A stretch of DNA of 64,000 nucleotides from Setophaga petechia (GCA_024362935.1 JANCRA010000030.1:10611953-10675952), one strand, 5' to 3'; shown: positions 48,728-62,639, counted from the first letter of the stretch. Numbers and translations are program-made. Notes: generated from the letters alone by a model not told the origin.

Positions 48728-50039
48728 TGCGGGGTGCTGGGCACAGATTTGGCCAGGGAGAGGCTGCCAAGTCATCAGGAGCCTGGGAGAGGGCTCCAAA
48801 CCCAGGCAGCAACTCTGAACTGAATCCCCCAAACGCAGGTATCTGTTGGTGGTGGCTGTGAGCATGTGGGCAGGGAGATGCCCCCTGTTTCTGCCAGGGG
48901 CACTGGTAATGCTGGTGTGAATCCTCTCAGCGCTGGGGGGAGGAGGAGCTGCTGAGCCTGCACCTGGAGGAGCCCCATCTCTGGTGGCACCAGAGCCCTG
49001 CACAGCAACAACGTGCTCCTGTAAAACATCCCGGCTCACGGGGCACAAGCCAGAGCTGGTTTGCATGTGCAGCCTGGTAGCTGAGTTCACTCGGCGTTTG
49101 AAGTCCCACTGAAAAGCCACTCTGACCTTATAAAGGCCCAGGAACCCCATGGCCCAGCAGCCAGCACTGCCATTCTGTGCTGAAACCTTTGAGCTGCTGC
49201 TCTTTCTGGGAAAGATTTGGTGCTGTGCTAGGGATGGGGAGTGGGAGGGAGCCTGGAACCACTGAGAGACATCAGTATCTACTAGGCAGAGGGGTGAGGA
49301 GGAAGAGGAATGGTAGGAGGGCCAGCAGCAGATGCCAGCCCATCCTCTGGGCTGCCTGGAGCAGCTGGCATTTAGCTTTGCAAGGGTCCACATTAGTTTG
49401 GCTGTGACCAAAACTGTTGGTGGGGCATACTAATTTAAATAGATGTTGCAAGCAGTAAAGTGTTTCTAGATGAAAGAAGTCACAAGAAGAATTAAAATTA
49501 CCTGCTCATCAGTGATTCAAATGTCTCTGGACACTGGCAGGACTCGTGCTGCCAGAGCTCTCTGCATGGCTCCTGCGTGGTGCCTGAGGTTCAGCATCCC
49601 GGAGCCGCTCAGGCTCTGTCAGATAAATCAAAGCTCACCATGAGGCTCCCCCAGTCGTGCTGGGGAGAAGAGCCTTACACTGCAGGTCTGCTGCTCCTCT
49701 GAGCCCAGCCCAGAGCTGCCTCTGGAGCGAGAGGTCATACGGCAGAACTGCTTCAATTCCTCTACTGGCTCTAAAGGCAAAGTGAGCTATCCAAGATCCC
49801 TGAGGTTGCAAATGTCCCTTGGCCTTCTTTTGACCCTATATACACCTTACATTCTTCCTTTAATGATTGGCATTCGGTGGGTTTGTGCCTTCGGGCTTGC
49901 TGAAGTTGTAGCTGCTTCTTCATCAAAGCAACTGTTTACAGCTGGTTTGAGTTGGATGCCAATAAACAGTATTCTTTTTGTCTCAAAATAAAAAGCAGCT
50001 TAAGCCTCTAATGATAAGGATTTTGTGCTTTGTAGAGGA
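48728..50039. other. Intron, nothing certain
   Basis: The stretch is covered to 49411 by the upstream half of a long antisense open frame that runs into the 21/30-bp minisatellite. No domain was recognised in that frame. The rest is ordinary intron. Confidence 0.5.
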
Positions 50040-50545
50040 AAAATTCAGCTAGTTTGGGACAGCCAGCCACTTAGCTTAGCAAGTTGGAGTACTTTATACT
50101 TCCTGCTAAACTGCCTTTATCTCCTCAAGCGAGCCGGCTATAGATTCTTATCATTGTGGCAGAAGTGATGAGGGTAACATCTTTAGTTGGAAATCATTGG
50201 CAACATGTGGAGAAAGCTTAAGATGTTGTCACACTTTAACTTGGTCCTAATCTGTTCAAAGGCAGTTGATACTTTCTAACTGTGCCAGCAGGTAGTGAGA
50301 GGGAGTCAAAGACCATCCGGGTGAAATAGCTCCTGCTTTTCTTTGGAGAGTTTATGACTTTCATAAAGCGGACACAAAGACACTGTGGCGGTAACTGTTA
50401 TTGTCTAAATTAAGAGCTTATGTTCACCCAACCATATTTCATTAACTTGTACACCCAAGCTTCTACATTTCCTGCCTGCTCCACGCGGCGCTAGAAGCAA
50501 ACGTTAAATATTTTAAGGGCTATTGTCGGTGAAGTGACAAGAGCC
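50040..50545. promoter_or_regulatory. Candidate conserved non-coding block
   Basis: Moderately AT-rich, repeat-free DNA with preserved CpGs (GAGCCGGCTATAG, ACCATCCGGGTG, AAAGCGGACAC, CACGCGGCGCTAG) and TTATTGTCTAAATTAAGAGC near 50398. It stops where a GC-rich stretch (50545-50665) and the 41-bp array begin. Confidence 0.4.
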
Positions 50546-50672
50546 ATGCGCGGGTCAGCCGTGCCCGGCTGTGACCAGCACGGACGGGCGTGTGCTGCCC
50601 TGGCGTCCCGGGCAGGCTGTGCTGCGCCTCGGCACGCTGCCCCGGGAGACCCAGAGAGCAGCTGTGCCTCCA

Positions 50673-51236
50673 GGACCAAATGAGGTACTGTGTGCCCTCA
50701 AATGCCCAATGCAGGACCAAATGAGATACTGCAACAGCCCTCGAATGCCCAATGCAGGACCACATGAGGTACTGTGTGCCCTCAAATGCCCAATGTGGGA
50801 CCAAACTGAGATACTGTGTGCCCTCGAATGCCCAATGCAGGACCACATGAGGTACTGTGTGCCCTCGAATGCAGGACCAATGCAGGACCACATGAGGTAC
50901 TGTGTGCCCTCAAATGCAGGACCAAAGTAGGACCAAATGAGATACTGTGTGCCCTCGAATGCCCAATGCAGGACCAAATGAGGTACTGTGTGCCCTCAAA
51001 TGGCCAATGTGGGACCAAATGAGGTACTGTGTGCCCTCGAATGCCCAATGTGGGACCAAACCGAGATACTGTGTGCCCTCGAATGCCCAATGCAGGACCA
51101 AATGAGATACTGTGTGCCCTCGAATGCCCAATGTGGGACCAAACCGAGATACTGCAACAGCCCTTGAATGCCCAATGCAGGACCAAACCGAGATAGATAC
51201 TGTGTGCCCTCGAATGCCCAGTGTAGGACCAAACTG
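50673..51236. repeat. 41-bp minisatellite, about 13 copies
   Basis: Tandem units of about 41 bp, each containing ACCAAATGAGGTACTGTGTG (or a variant with CACATG, AACTG or AACCG) followed by CCCTCGAATGCCCAAT. Some units carry the variant ATACTGCAACAGCCCT. Two units near 50868-50930 are shortened, and one near 51190 has a GATA duplication. This array is less GC-rich than the others in the window. Confidence 0.95.
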
Positions 51237-51697
51237 CTGATGGAGCTGGTCGGTTCTGAAGTCATCTTCCCTGGGAATGAGGACCCAGTCCTGTTCCCGA
51301 TGCTCCCTGGGGAGTTTTGCATCTCACTTACATGAAGCAGAAGCTGACACAACTTCTACTCCCTTGTTCTTCTTTAACAGATGATCTTAAGAACATCAGA
51401 GCTCTTCAATGAGCAAACTTCAATGCATTTCAGCAAATATTGTGTTTCAAAAAAAAGGGCTTTTTCAGATCTATAAAAAGGGCAGTGCAATCAGAGCAGG
51501 ATTTCTTTTCAACCAGATATTCAACAAGGCATCTCATCTTTGAAAACATATATCGAACCTGAAGTGACACCATGTAACATTTTGGTGCTTTTCTAGAACA
51601 ATTTCAAGCCATACAAATTTTCTTGCTGAAAGAAAGGAATGTGCTGATATGAGAAGGATTTTGTACACTTTTTGTCCAGCACGCATCTTTATTTTTT

Positions 51698-51735
51698 CTG
51701 TGTGTGTGTGTGTATAGCATATATACATATACTTA
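51698..51735. repeat. Short (TG)n and TA-rich microsatellite
   Basis: About eight TG dinucleotides are followed by an alternating ATATATACATATA run. It is a minor simple repeat. Confidence 0.8.
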
Positions 51736-51819
51736 ACCAAAAGTTAAGTAGTATTTAAGTATTTCAGCTTTGACCTACTTACAACTTTTCATTTAATTAA
51801 AAAAAATCTGAAAAAGTTA

Positions 51820-52000
51820 ATAAAATGTTTCGACAAACCCTTCAGTCTTGTGAGCTTAAAGGAATAATCCTCTTTGCATGCCTAATAATGTTGTTGGTGT
51901 CTAATGGGATTTCATTTTCACACATGTGGAAGTGTCCTGTGTTATAAATGTTTGACTGCTGGAATAACTTAAAACCTGTGCAGACGTTCGAGGCAGGAGG
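51820..52000. promoter_or_regulatory. Candidate conserved non-coding block
   Basis: Short block with TTTGCATGCCTAATAATG (51872 onward), TGTCTAATGGG and a few CpGs. Nothing repetitive. Confidence 0.3.
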
Positions 52001-55000
52001 AGGACCTGGGCGTGCTGTAGGGCCCTGCTTACTGATAAATCTCTTTGTATGGCTTTAGAGCATCTAGTTTACTAAAGCCTAAATACAAACACAGATGCTG
52101 ATAGCTGAGTCTTAGGACTCAGTCTGACTTAGTCTGTCAACCATATTTGGCCTTACAGAAGCCAGGAGGTTTTCATAGTTCTGTGTCTAGTCTTAAAAAT
52201 TCAGTTTATAGAGCAACTTTAGTAGTCATCCGTACTAGAACAACCAGGCTCGTCTGTTCCTTAATTTAAAAAAGATGATTCAGATGTTTCAAGTCTTCGA
52301 AAAACACTGTATTAAGAAGAGTATTTATTTTCCATGCTAATATTAATAGTAAGTAATTGACATAAGCTTAATAAGACTCACTTCATGTCACAAGAATAAA
52401 TTACCATTCTTAGGCATGGCAGCAGACACCTTTAGTTACCTGAGTTTTGGCGGTTTGTGTTGAGGTTTTATAGTGTTCCTTTTCCTTTTTCAGTGGTCCT
52501 TTTTACCAAGCTCCGTGCTTCTGGTAAGAGTCTCTTGTTTTTACCAGAAGAACAAAGTTTGTGAAAGGAGGACTATAAAGAGAAACCATGTGAGATGATT
52601 GGGGGAGAAAAATTTCATCCATTAAGGGTCAGCCCAAAAGAGCACGATTTAGAGCAGAATATAGCTGGAACTTTTGTAAGACAAGCAGCATCTTTTCATG
52701 CTCGGATGGGGATTCTTGGGTTAAATTGCTATCTTTGAGTTCTGAACTTGGAAAGGTATTAAAGTGGAATTAAACCCTTACACAATCCCGCTCTTGTGTC
52801 ATTCAGGATTTTTTTGGGTTCTGTTTAATTGTACATCACAGCAGGGTTCTGAGTGACTGGTGCTTTAAAGAAATGAAGGGTAGGGTTAAGTCTGCAGCCC
52901 ACTGCTCCCTGCTAATCCTTCTTGTTCCTTGAAGAAGGATTTACTTTTGCTGCCAGCTTGTGAAAGACTTTCCTCCTCCCGAAGAGATTGTTGTGGCTTT
53001 CCTGGGGAGGTGTGGTTGCTATAGCAGGGAGTCACGCCTGGGTATTCTCTCAAACCCTACTGAGAATGGGCCAAAAAAGAGCCAAAGAAGAGTAAAACTG
53101 GGGATTAAAAAATGGAACAATGGGAGACAGGAAGATAGGAGTGGGAACAAATGGGAATTACAGCACCAAAAATAATGCAAAGTGACAAAAAGAGGAAATA
53201 GAAAAATAATAGCTGACAGTTGGACTGAAAAGACAAACACTACAAAAGAACAATTTATTTTCAACCGGTAAAGAACATAAAAAGGCATCTGGGAAATAAG
53301 ACACAGCCCTACGCTGAGGACTTTTTTTGTTCTTACTGTATTGCAAACATACATGCACCAAGTACTCAAAACTGCTTCATGCTTCCCTCTCACTTCCACC
53401 TTTGCCACAATCTGTTTATTTGAAACAAAACCTTCTTGAGTTTTAAACTGTGTTTATTTATTTGCTGCTAAATGATCTCTCTACCTGTGTCTGTTCCTAG
53501 GGACTAAAAGTAGGGTAATTCTGGGCTTTTCGTATTAAATCTTGTCAGGCATATCAATAGTAGAAGAAAAGATCCAACTTTGCTCAAATTCTGTTCTTGA
53601 GTGCTTTCCAGAGAAATAACTGCCTCCAGTGGGCACTTGGTTTTGCTGCTGCTTACTGGAGACAAATTCCTCAGCTCATGCCATGGCAATGCCCTGACAC
53701 CTGCACCTGGCCCAGCCCCAGGCCGTGCCCCTCCTGCCCTGCTGCAGCTGCCTCATCCCTTTGTCCAAGGTGCTCCTACAGGAGGGTAGAAGCTGTATTT
53801 TACACCTAACCCCCCTTTGCTCTGCTGACAGAGCACAGCCTAATTTTGCAAATATTCACATATTTCTATCTCAGTGAAAGAAGCAGAAATTTTCGTTCAG
53901 TGTAAAATTTGTCACAATACAAATAGAATTTTAAAAGGAGCCTGTGCTGCATCTAACAGCAAATATCTCTGAATGCCTTTCCTGCACCCCACTGCTTTAT
54001 ATACAGGGGAGGCAGAGAGATATAATAGATGAAACATTTTGTTTATGAAGTGTCTATGTTTTGTTTTATTTCACATGTTTTTGCAATATAGATAACAGAT
54101 TACACCACAGAGCTTTCATTGCCTTGTGCTATAAAGATACTATAAAGCCTTTCTGGGTATTAATAATAGATTGTGTTGATGAGTTTGGAGAAGCTGGCAA
54201 TAGACCCCCTACTGCAAAGACATTAACACCACAGGACTAAGGTATCTTTCCCTTGCAAATCAGTTGCTAAATTGGCTGTGCTGATGAGTTTGGGCACAAG
54301 CTCTCCACCAGCATCACTGCAGCAGGCACAGGAAGTGATTTTGTTTTATACAGGCAAATAACGTTTCTTCCTCTCAATGCTCTTAGTTGTGAGGAAAGCC
54401 TTGAGTAAATTCTTTCCCTAAGTCATTCTTGCCAGCCAAGAAATAACTTAGAAATTACATTTGAATTGCTTTGACATGATTATTTTTTTCTGTAAAAGTG
54501 AAGACCAGGCCAGTGAATCACAACAGTAAAATTTCCCTGCTTATGGGGCCTTTAGGGTGAAATCTCATATAAAAATTGCATTAGAAGATTTTCCCTGTGT
54601 TGTTGGTGATGTAAATTCAGTGTGCCATTTAGTGAACAAGCAGGATAAGATGTCTGTCAGAGCAGAGACTGGAGCAGCATCCCAGCCTGTTCACAGGGCC
54701 CCTCCAGAGGCCACTTCATCCACTGGATCCTGGCTAGGGCACAAAGGGAGATCGAGGTGGATTTAATTTAATTTGTGTAAATATCTGAATAAGAATCCAA
54801 AGGGAAAAAAAGGACTGGCCATTTTGTTTTGGTGACCACTGCCCCCCAGGCTGGTAGAGCTGTGGCAGAAGCACGATGCTTTCCAGCCCATCAGTGTGAT
54901 TTGGAGAATGCAAAAAGCACAGCAGCAGAAGCACATTTAGCCTCTTTGAAACTTATGGACAAAAATAATGTTGTCTCACAAATGTTTGCACTGCCTAGAA

Positions 55001-55014
55001 ATATAACTCTAACA
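52001..55014. other. Intron, nothing certain
   Basis: Ordinary intronic DNA. A purine-rich stretch lies at 53078-53240, and AT-rich TAAT-bearing pieces at 52260-52420 could be weak conserved elements. No gene or array was recognised. Confidence 0.5.
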
Positions 55015-55330
55015 AAATCACATATTTTGTTAATTCATTAAGTCGTCCTAATTGCAGCCCTAGCTTTATCAATTCAATTGGTGCCCTTAACTTTTATAAC
55101 AGTTTCTGTTCTACAGAAAAGATTAGGAGAAAATTGCAGCCATAATCTGTACAGTGCAATTGCTGTGCTATAAAGAGGAATGGGAGTAGCTGAGAAGAGC
55201 AATTGGATTCCCAAAGGTGGAGCACAGTAGAGCAATATCAGTGACTTTGTAAATGAAAAATTGTTTTAATTCCCTTCTAACAGCAATAATTCTATTCTTC
55301 ATAAATTTTTCCATCAAAGTGTTGTATGGA
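55015..55330. promoter_or_regulatory. Candidate conserved non-coding block
   Basis: AT-rich and non-repetitive, with TTGTTAATTCATTAAGTCG (55027 onward), CCTAATTGCAG, TATCAATTCAATTGG and GCAATAATTC. Motif texture only. Confidence 0.38.
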
Positions 55331-56739
55331 AAAATGCTATAAAATAGAACAGCATGGCAGTGATGGAAGACAGTTGAACAAAGTGGTCAATTAGGGGATG
55401 AAAATTAAGCAAAGAGAAGAATTCATTGTGTCACATTCTGCTCAAAGCGAGAAACTGCTCTGCACTTTGCATTTTATGTTGTACTTTATAGTTAGGGGAG
55501 ATGTAACTATTTAGGTCATTGTGGTCCCACTTGAGCAAATTGCATTAGGCTGTGATCTTTAAAGTCTGTGTGTCTTTGTGCTTTTGTCTGAGCACCCCAG
55601 TTCCACCCCAGAGCTGCTGGTGGGCACAGTGACAATGGGCCCGTGGTCAAAGCCCCACCAGCTTCACAGCAGATTTGGCATGGCATAGCACGTGGTTCCT
55701 TACAGTTGTTTTAGCCATCAGCTTGTCTTGGCAGGGAAGTACAGCGCTCCTCACAGAAATACAGGTAAAATATTTACATGAAGAAAAAGTCATTCATGAC
55801 CAAGATAGGCAATATGTCATTTGTGAGTCTAAATCCACGTTGTGAAATGCAGATTTAACACAAGCTTTCACCAGTGGCTGGTGTTCATACTACAGCACCT
55901 GTGGATAGAGGGTTAATAAACATTTTCTTCAGTTCTCCCTGAAGAATAAAAAGGTTTCTTTGTTTTAGTTTCTCTCTAGATATTACTTTTTTTTTTCTAG
56001 AAACTTAAAAATTTTGCACATTTTATTACTACTTGATGAAAGGAAATTATCTTTCTTATACTGAAGTTTCAGCTATGAAATTGGCTTTAATAAACTATGT
56101 AATTATTTCATCTGCAGGGAAAATATGTTAAATGGATTAATTCATTTTTAAGGGGGTGGGGGGTTTCAAATAATAAATTTATAACATTCCTGTTCTGCTT
56201 TACTGCATTCAGGATGTTTTGTGTATTCTGAATTGAGTGCAACCAAGCAACAGTTTTTCCACTTTATAAGCACCCATGAACTGTAAGACACTACAAAAAA
56301 TATTCAAGTCCTGCACTAGAAAAACCCCATGCATACTGTTTTTCCAATCCTATGTCATCTAAAGAAAGAATATCAAAATTTATCCCTAAGAGCAAGGAAC
56401 AGCTATCTTTCATTAGTAATTTAATTTCTTCTCTTAATAAGACTCACTAGTGTGAAAAACATGCTGTATTTTACTCTGGCTCTACCCTGTTTCGTAGCAC
56501 AGGAGTGTGGAGCAAACTTCCAGCATCAGAGCAGGCCAGCAGGGATGTCCCAGCAGAGGAGAAATGTCACACGTAGAGGCTGCACCAAGAGGACTTACAA
56601 AAGCCGTGACCCCTACCTTTGCATATTTATTAAATAAAGGAAAGCCAGGTATCTGCTGCGGTTGCTGCAACACATAATGTCAGAATAACACAGAAAGGGA
56701 AATGAATGAAGGTCTCTGATAGGTAGGAAGCAGCATCTG
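55331..56739. other. Intron, nothing recognised
   Basis: AT-rich intron with short T- and G-runs (55986-55998, 56153-56164). A 58-codon frame from an ATG at 56461 has a hydrophobic start but no other support. Confidence 0.5.
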
Positions 56740-56965
56740 TCCTCTTGCATACATCAAACACAGCTTAATAACTTCCTATTTACTGCTTCATGGCAGAGGC
56801 CCAGTAAATAAACAACCTGACTGAATTAGTCGATTTTTCTACCTTTGTCCTGTATAACAAACCTCTTGAACCACACTTAATGTGAACGGCAAATTTCACA
56901 CTGCACACGGACATCTCTCAGCACAGATTAAATTAGTTATAATAAAACAATTAAAATCTATTTGC
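56740..56965. promoter_or_regulatory. Candidate conserved non-coding block
   Basis: The block includes CAGTAAATAAACAACC (forkhead-like), GACTGAATTAGTCGA and AGATTAAATTAGTTATAATA. Non-repetitive, with some CpGs (GTGAACGGC, ACACGGAC). Confidence 0.33.
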
Positions 56966-57589
56966 CCACAGACAGGAGGAAATGAAGGACCTGGCTGAGC
57001 CACAGAAAGGTAAAGGGTGGGTTGTCAGGGCACCAGGAGAGTAAACAGCAGAGCTGAGATTCTCAGGAGCAAAGCAGGGTCAAACTCACTGTGAGATAAC
57101 GGCGTGGGATATAATAAATCAGGGCTCCGCGTTGCACTCCAGATGGCTGTGCCATGCAGGAAGGCACCGTGGATCATGGAACTGTGGTTGTTTCTAAGGA
57201 TTACTGATTCAGCCTGCCTTCACAGGGATATCCTAACAAATAAAATCTTTATGGCCTCTTCTGCTGGGCAGCATTTTCATCTACTGGTTAAAGTCAGGAC
57301 ATGTCTTAGCATTTGCATTGCCCCGATACCTATGCAAAATTAATTTAAGTTCGCACAGTTTTGGCTGGTAAAGACTTTTTGATTATGTAGTACTGTAAAG
57401 TTGCTTCAGAGCATTTTTTGTAAATACTGTCCATAATACAATGGACAGACAGGCCATTGTTCTGAGCTTTAGCTTGGCTGAGTCCCCCAAGTGTTCCAGG
57501 CATACAGGCAAACACACTTAAAAACTCCTAAACCTATTGAGTTGTCTTTCAAAATTGTCCAGGCAACAGAATTTATTTATAAAACTCCG

Positions 57590-57860
57590 CAATCATTGAT
57601 TCAAAACAAGGTTTTCTTGTTCTGCTTTTCTTCTTTGTCCTCTTTGAACGATTTTCTCTGGAATGTTTTCGTTGTGCTTAGGAGTCGGAGATTTCCTGCG
57701 GCTTCTAATAAAGGCATTTGATTTCCACTCTCCACATACTTTAACACATCCAAGGATTTTGAGGTTTGACATTAGCTTAAGAGAGCTGGAGATAATCAGC
57801 CATGGGAGTAAAAAGCCAGAGTTACGCAAATTATTTCTAAAAGGTATAGAAAGCAAAAAA
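57590..57860. promoter_or_regulatory. Candidate conserved non-coding block
   Basis: The stretch retains CpGs in AT-rich sequence (GAACGATTTT, TTTTCGTTG, GTCGGAG, TTACGCAAATTATTTC) and is open on both strands for about 300 nt without a recognised protein. The GTTACGCAAATTA stretch resembles a C/EBP- or octamer-like site. Regulatory function is inferred. Confidence 0.33.
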
Positions 57861-58242
57861 AAAAATCCTTTAAATGTGGTTGGTATGGGACAGAGTCTTT
57901 GTCTCAGCACAGAATATCTGTGTGCTCCCCTTCAGATTTATGGCTTTGATTGAAACCTGTAAAGGGGTGATCTGTAAAGTATTCCTGCTATCCTACACTT
58001 CACAACAGGTTTATTACCATTCGTTTATAAAATGAAATGAACAGTCTAACGAGCAGTGGTTTAGATCACAGCTATCAAAGTCTGGTCATTTGTCAAGATT
58101 AGTTTCCTGTTGTGAGATTGCCTAGTGCAAAAAGAGTGCATAACCTTGTGTTCCTCTTGGGAAGCTGAAAAAATACCTATAAACACCCTATAAGATAGGT
58201 TTAATGAAAATTTTATAATCTCAGAATTCAACCCAACACTGT

Positions 58243-58284
58243 TGCCCTGTGTGTATGTGTGAGTGTATTTGTGTGTATGCATGT
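58243..58284. repeat. Imperfect (GT)n repeat
   Basis: An interrupted GT-rich stretch (GTGTGTATGTGTGAGTG and onward) immediately upstream of an AT-rich candidate regulatory block. Confidence 0.7.
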
Positions 58285-58329
58285 TATAATACAGAGTACC
58301 TGTGTACAGGGGAGGTAATTTTCTTGACA

Positions 58330-58560
58330 AGAGTTAAATTCAGGATATGAAGTCCGTGCAGTATTGTCAGGGCAATTTAATGTTCATTTGAATGAGTTAA
58401 TCTACCCTGATGACAGTGTAATTCGTTATAGCTAAAAGGCTGCCTTGGGAAGCGCTGTTGCAAAGCACCATCTTTACGGGAATAGTCGGTTGCCAGTAAA
58501 TAACACAAAGTATTTTCTATTCGCATTAGATATATTTATTTTGAAGAAAAATAAAAAACA
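58330..58560. promoter_or_regulatory. Candidate enhancer next to a CpG-rich island
   Basis: Repeat-free block with GTGTAATTCGTTATAGC (58416 onward), GGGAATAGTCGGTTGCC and TATTCGCATTAGATATATTT (58518 onward). CpGs are preserved despite AT-richness. The CpG-rich island begins less than 200 nt to the right, the same pairing as at 21.5 and 47.5 kb. Confidence 0.42.
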
Positions 58561-58739
58561 CAAACACTAAGGCAGTATGACAGCAAAGGTGCGGGTCAGG
58601 GAAACAAGGGGCTCCACGGGACGAGGAGGCTGTCTTTGTGTCCCTGTTCGAGGGAAGGCGCGCAGGATTTATGCTTTCCTGAGCTTTTCTTCTTGAAATT
58701 GTCTGTAAACTGTGTTGCATTTGTGTTTGCACTGCCACT

Positions 58740-59160
58740 GGACGGTGGCGCATTGTGCGGTTTGCTTGGAGGACAGCCGGAGGCAGCCGCAGCCCGCCCT
58801 GGAGCGGCCCCAGCGGCCCCGGCTGCCTCCCGCTCCCCGGCCGCAGAGCCCTCCGGGGAGGGCTCCGCGTTCTGCCCGGCCGCAGAGGGGAGTGGGCACT
58901 GCCCACGGCGGGCCGGGGTCCCCGGAGCCGTGTGCGAGCGTTCCCCAGGGCGGCCGCGCTCTCGGTGCGGCCGGGGAGCGGCACCCGGGGCCGGCCCGTC
59001 CCTCCCGGTGCGGCCTGGGAGCGGCACCCGGGGCCGGCCCGTCCCTCCCGGTGCAGTCTGGCATCGGCACCCCGGGGCCCGCCCGTCCCTCCCGGTGCGG
59101 CCGGGGAGCGGCACCCGGGGCCCCCCGTCCCTCCCCGCGGCCGGCGGGAATGGCAGAGTG
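58740..59160. promoter_or_regulatory. Dense CpG-rich island
   Basis: The most CpG-dense stretch in the window, about 420 nt, ending in the 43-bp tandem repeat. It lies about 1.8 kb upstream of the LIM2 exon. Open frames in four of six frames reflect composition. It could be an intragenic promoter, an enhancer-associated island, or only a GC-rich minisatellite. Confidence 0.55.
58963..59134. repeat. 43-bp GC-rich tandem repeat, 4 copies
   Basis: Four copies start at 58963, 59006, 59049 and 59093, each beginning CGGTGC and ending CCCGTCCCTCC. Lengths are 43, 43, 44 and 42 bp. The third copy is the most diverged (CAGTCTGGCATCGG). The array forms the right half of a dense CpG-rich island. Confidence 0.93.
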
Positions 59161-61229
<2,069 letters not shown>

Positions 61230-61910
61230 TGACTGGAAAAGCTGCACGGGTCTGTAGAGCTTTTGTATAGAAAGTGCATCCATTTTCACATCTACTTCAT
61301 CTATATGTATGTGCCACCTATGCAAATTCGCAGGCATAGCTGAAAACATTCCTACTGGCGGTCTGCTTTCCCTAACCTGACTCTCTTCCTTAACCTCCTG
61401 CTTAGTAAAAGACAAAATCTTTTTGCTTTCATCAATGTGTTTTTCTGTAAGATCATAAAGTATGAATCAGACTGACTTTAGCTACCCAAGGTCTCACTCA
61501 AGTAAGGTATCAGTATGCTGTTCTCTGTAGGCATTCTTCCATCCACTTAACATATTTTTCAGGGGATCTTCTTCACATACAATTTCAGCACTAAACTAGG
61601 AAAATGGGCAGAGCAGTAATATGATTTTCAAGAGGAATCTCTCTGCCAATTACAAATAGTACCTTTAAAAAAGATTGCAAGTGCAACACAGAAGTACTGA
61701 AGAGAATCTGAAAGTAACTGAGATGTGAGTTTGTGCCATCATAATCACACTGTTGTTTTCCAAGAAAATCAACAGTTACCATTCCATTACATGTACAAAT
61801 TATATATTTGCCTCTCTTTATGGGAAAATGTGTTATTGTATTTTAACTGGAAGCAGAAATTATCTTTGATCTCTAATCTGAGAGTCATATTCTCCACATT
61901 GCTAAAATTT

Positions 61911-61946
61911 GTATTTCCACACCAGGAATACCTGGTGTGGAAATAC
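61911..61946. repeat. Perfect hairpin, 16-bp arms and 4-nt loop
   Basis: The left arm GTATTTCCACACCAGG (61911-61926) is exactly complementary in reverse to the right arm at 61931-61946, with the loop AATA between. Outside the arms the pairing continues weakly with a bulge. In RNA from the LMX1B pre-mRNA it would fold into a stable stem, but it is shorter than a typical microRNA precursor. Confidence 0.95.
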
Positions 61947-62639
61947 ACAAAGATGTCTGCATGGGACCAGGGCCACTCTTGGAGCAGTGTTTTAGTTATT
62001 GTCATGCTGCATTTGCAGGACCTTGAGTGCTCTGCTCAGTGAATCTCAAGTCAGAGGGTCTGGGCCTCTGCTGAAGGGGCCTGAGGCACGTGAGGCACGT
62101 GCTGGCACTGCTTGGCCATCAGCACCTTGTGCCCAGCAGCTCCAGGGACCCAGTGTGCGCCTGCCCCGTGCCCCCCACAGCCCCTGACAGCTCCTGCAGG
62201 CTGTGCCCACCCTGGGCTGCCCACAGCACCTTTCCCCACCCTGGGCTGCCCTGGCTCACACACCTGCTGCTGGCAGCTGCACTGGCACCAGCTTTGGGCA
62301 GGCCTGGGCTCCTCCTCGGGACCACACTGACGTGTGACCTGCAGAGAGGAGCTACCACGGTAGCACAAACCAGTCTTGGTTTCAATTTCATTTCCCTTTG
62401 GCACAAAGGGGAGTTTCTTAGTCCCGGAGATGCTTTTTTTCCCTCATTATTCTCTGTTAGTCAACCCCAAACCTGAAAAACAAGCAGACAAATTAAACAA
62501 GTTGTTTGTCTCCCATTGTCTAACACAGTGAAAACACTGATCTCCCAGGGGTCTGCGTGAGAGCACACAATCTGCAAAGCCCTGGCTGAGAATGTGTCCT
62601 GCTTCAATCAAATATTTATCCACTGGACACAAGTGTAAC

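Noticed and set aside
50520..51352. Antisense open frames with repeated aromatic-rich peptides
   Set aside because: They are translated from the 41-bp minisatellite. The period is not a multiple of three and no domain is seen.
56461..56637. Small frame resembling a secreted cysteine-containing peptide, with an AATAAA at its end
   Set aside because: Length and hydrophobic start are compatible with chance. There is no promoter, splice or homology support.
61911..61946. MicroRNA precursor
   Set aside because: The perfect stem is only 16 bp with a 4-nt loop, too short for a normal microRNA hairpin; no longer pairing was seen around it.
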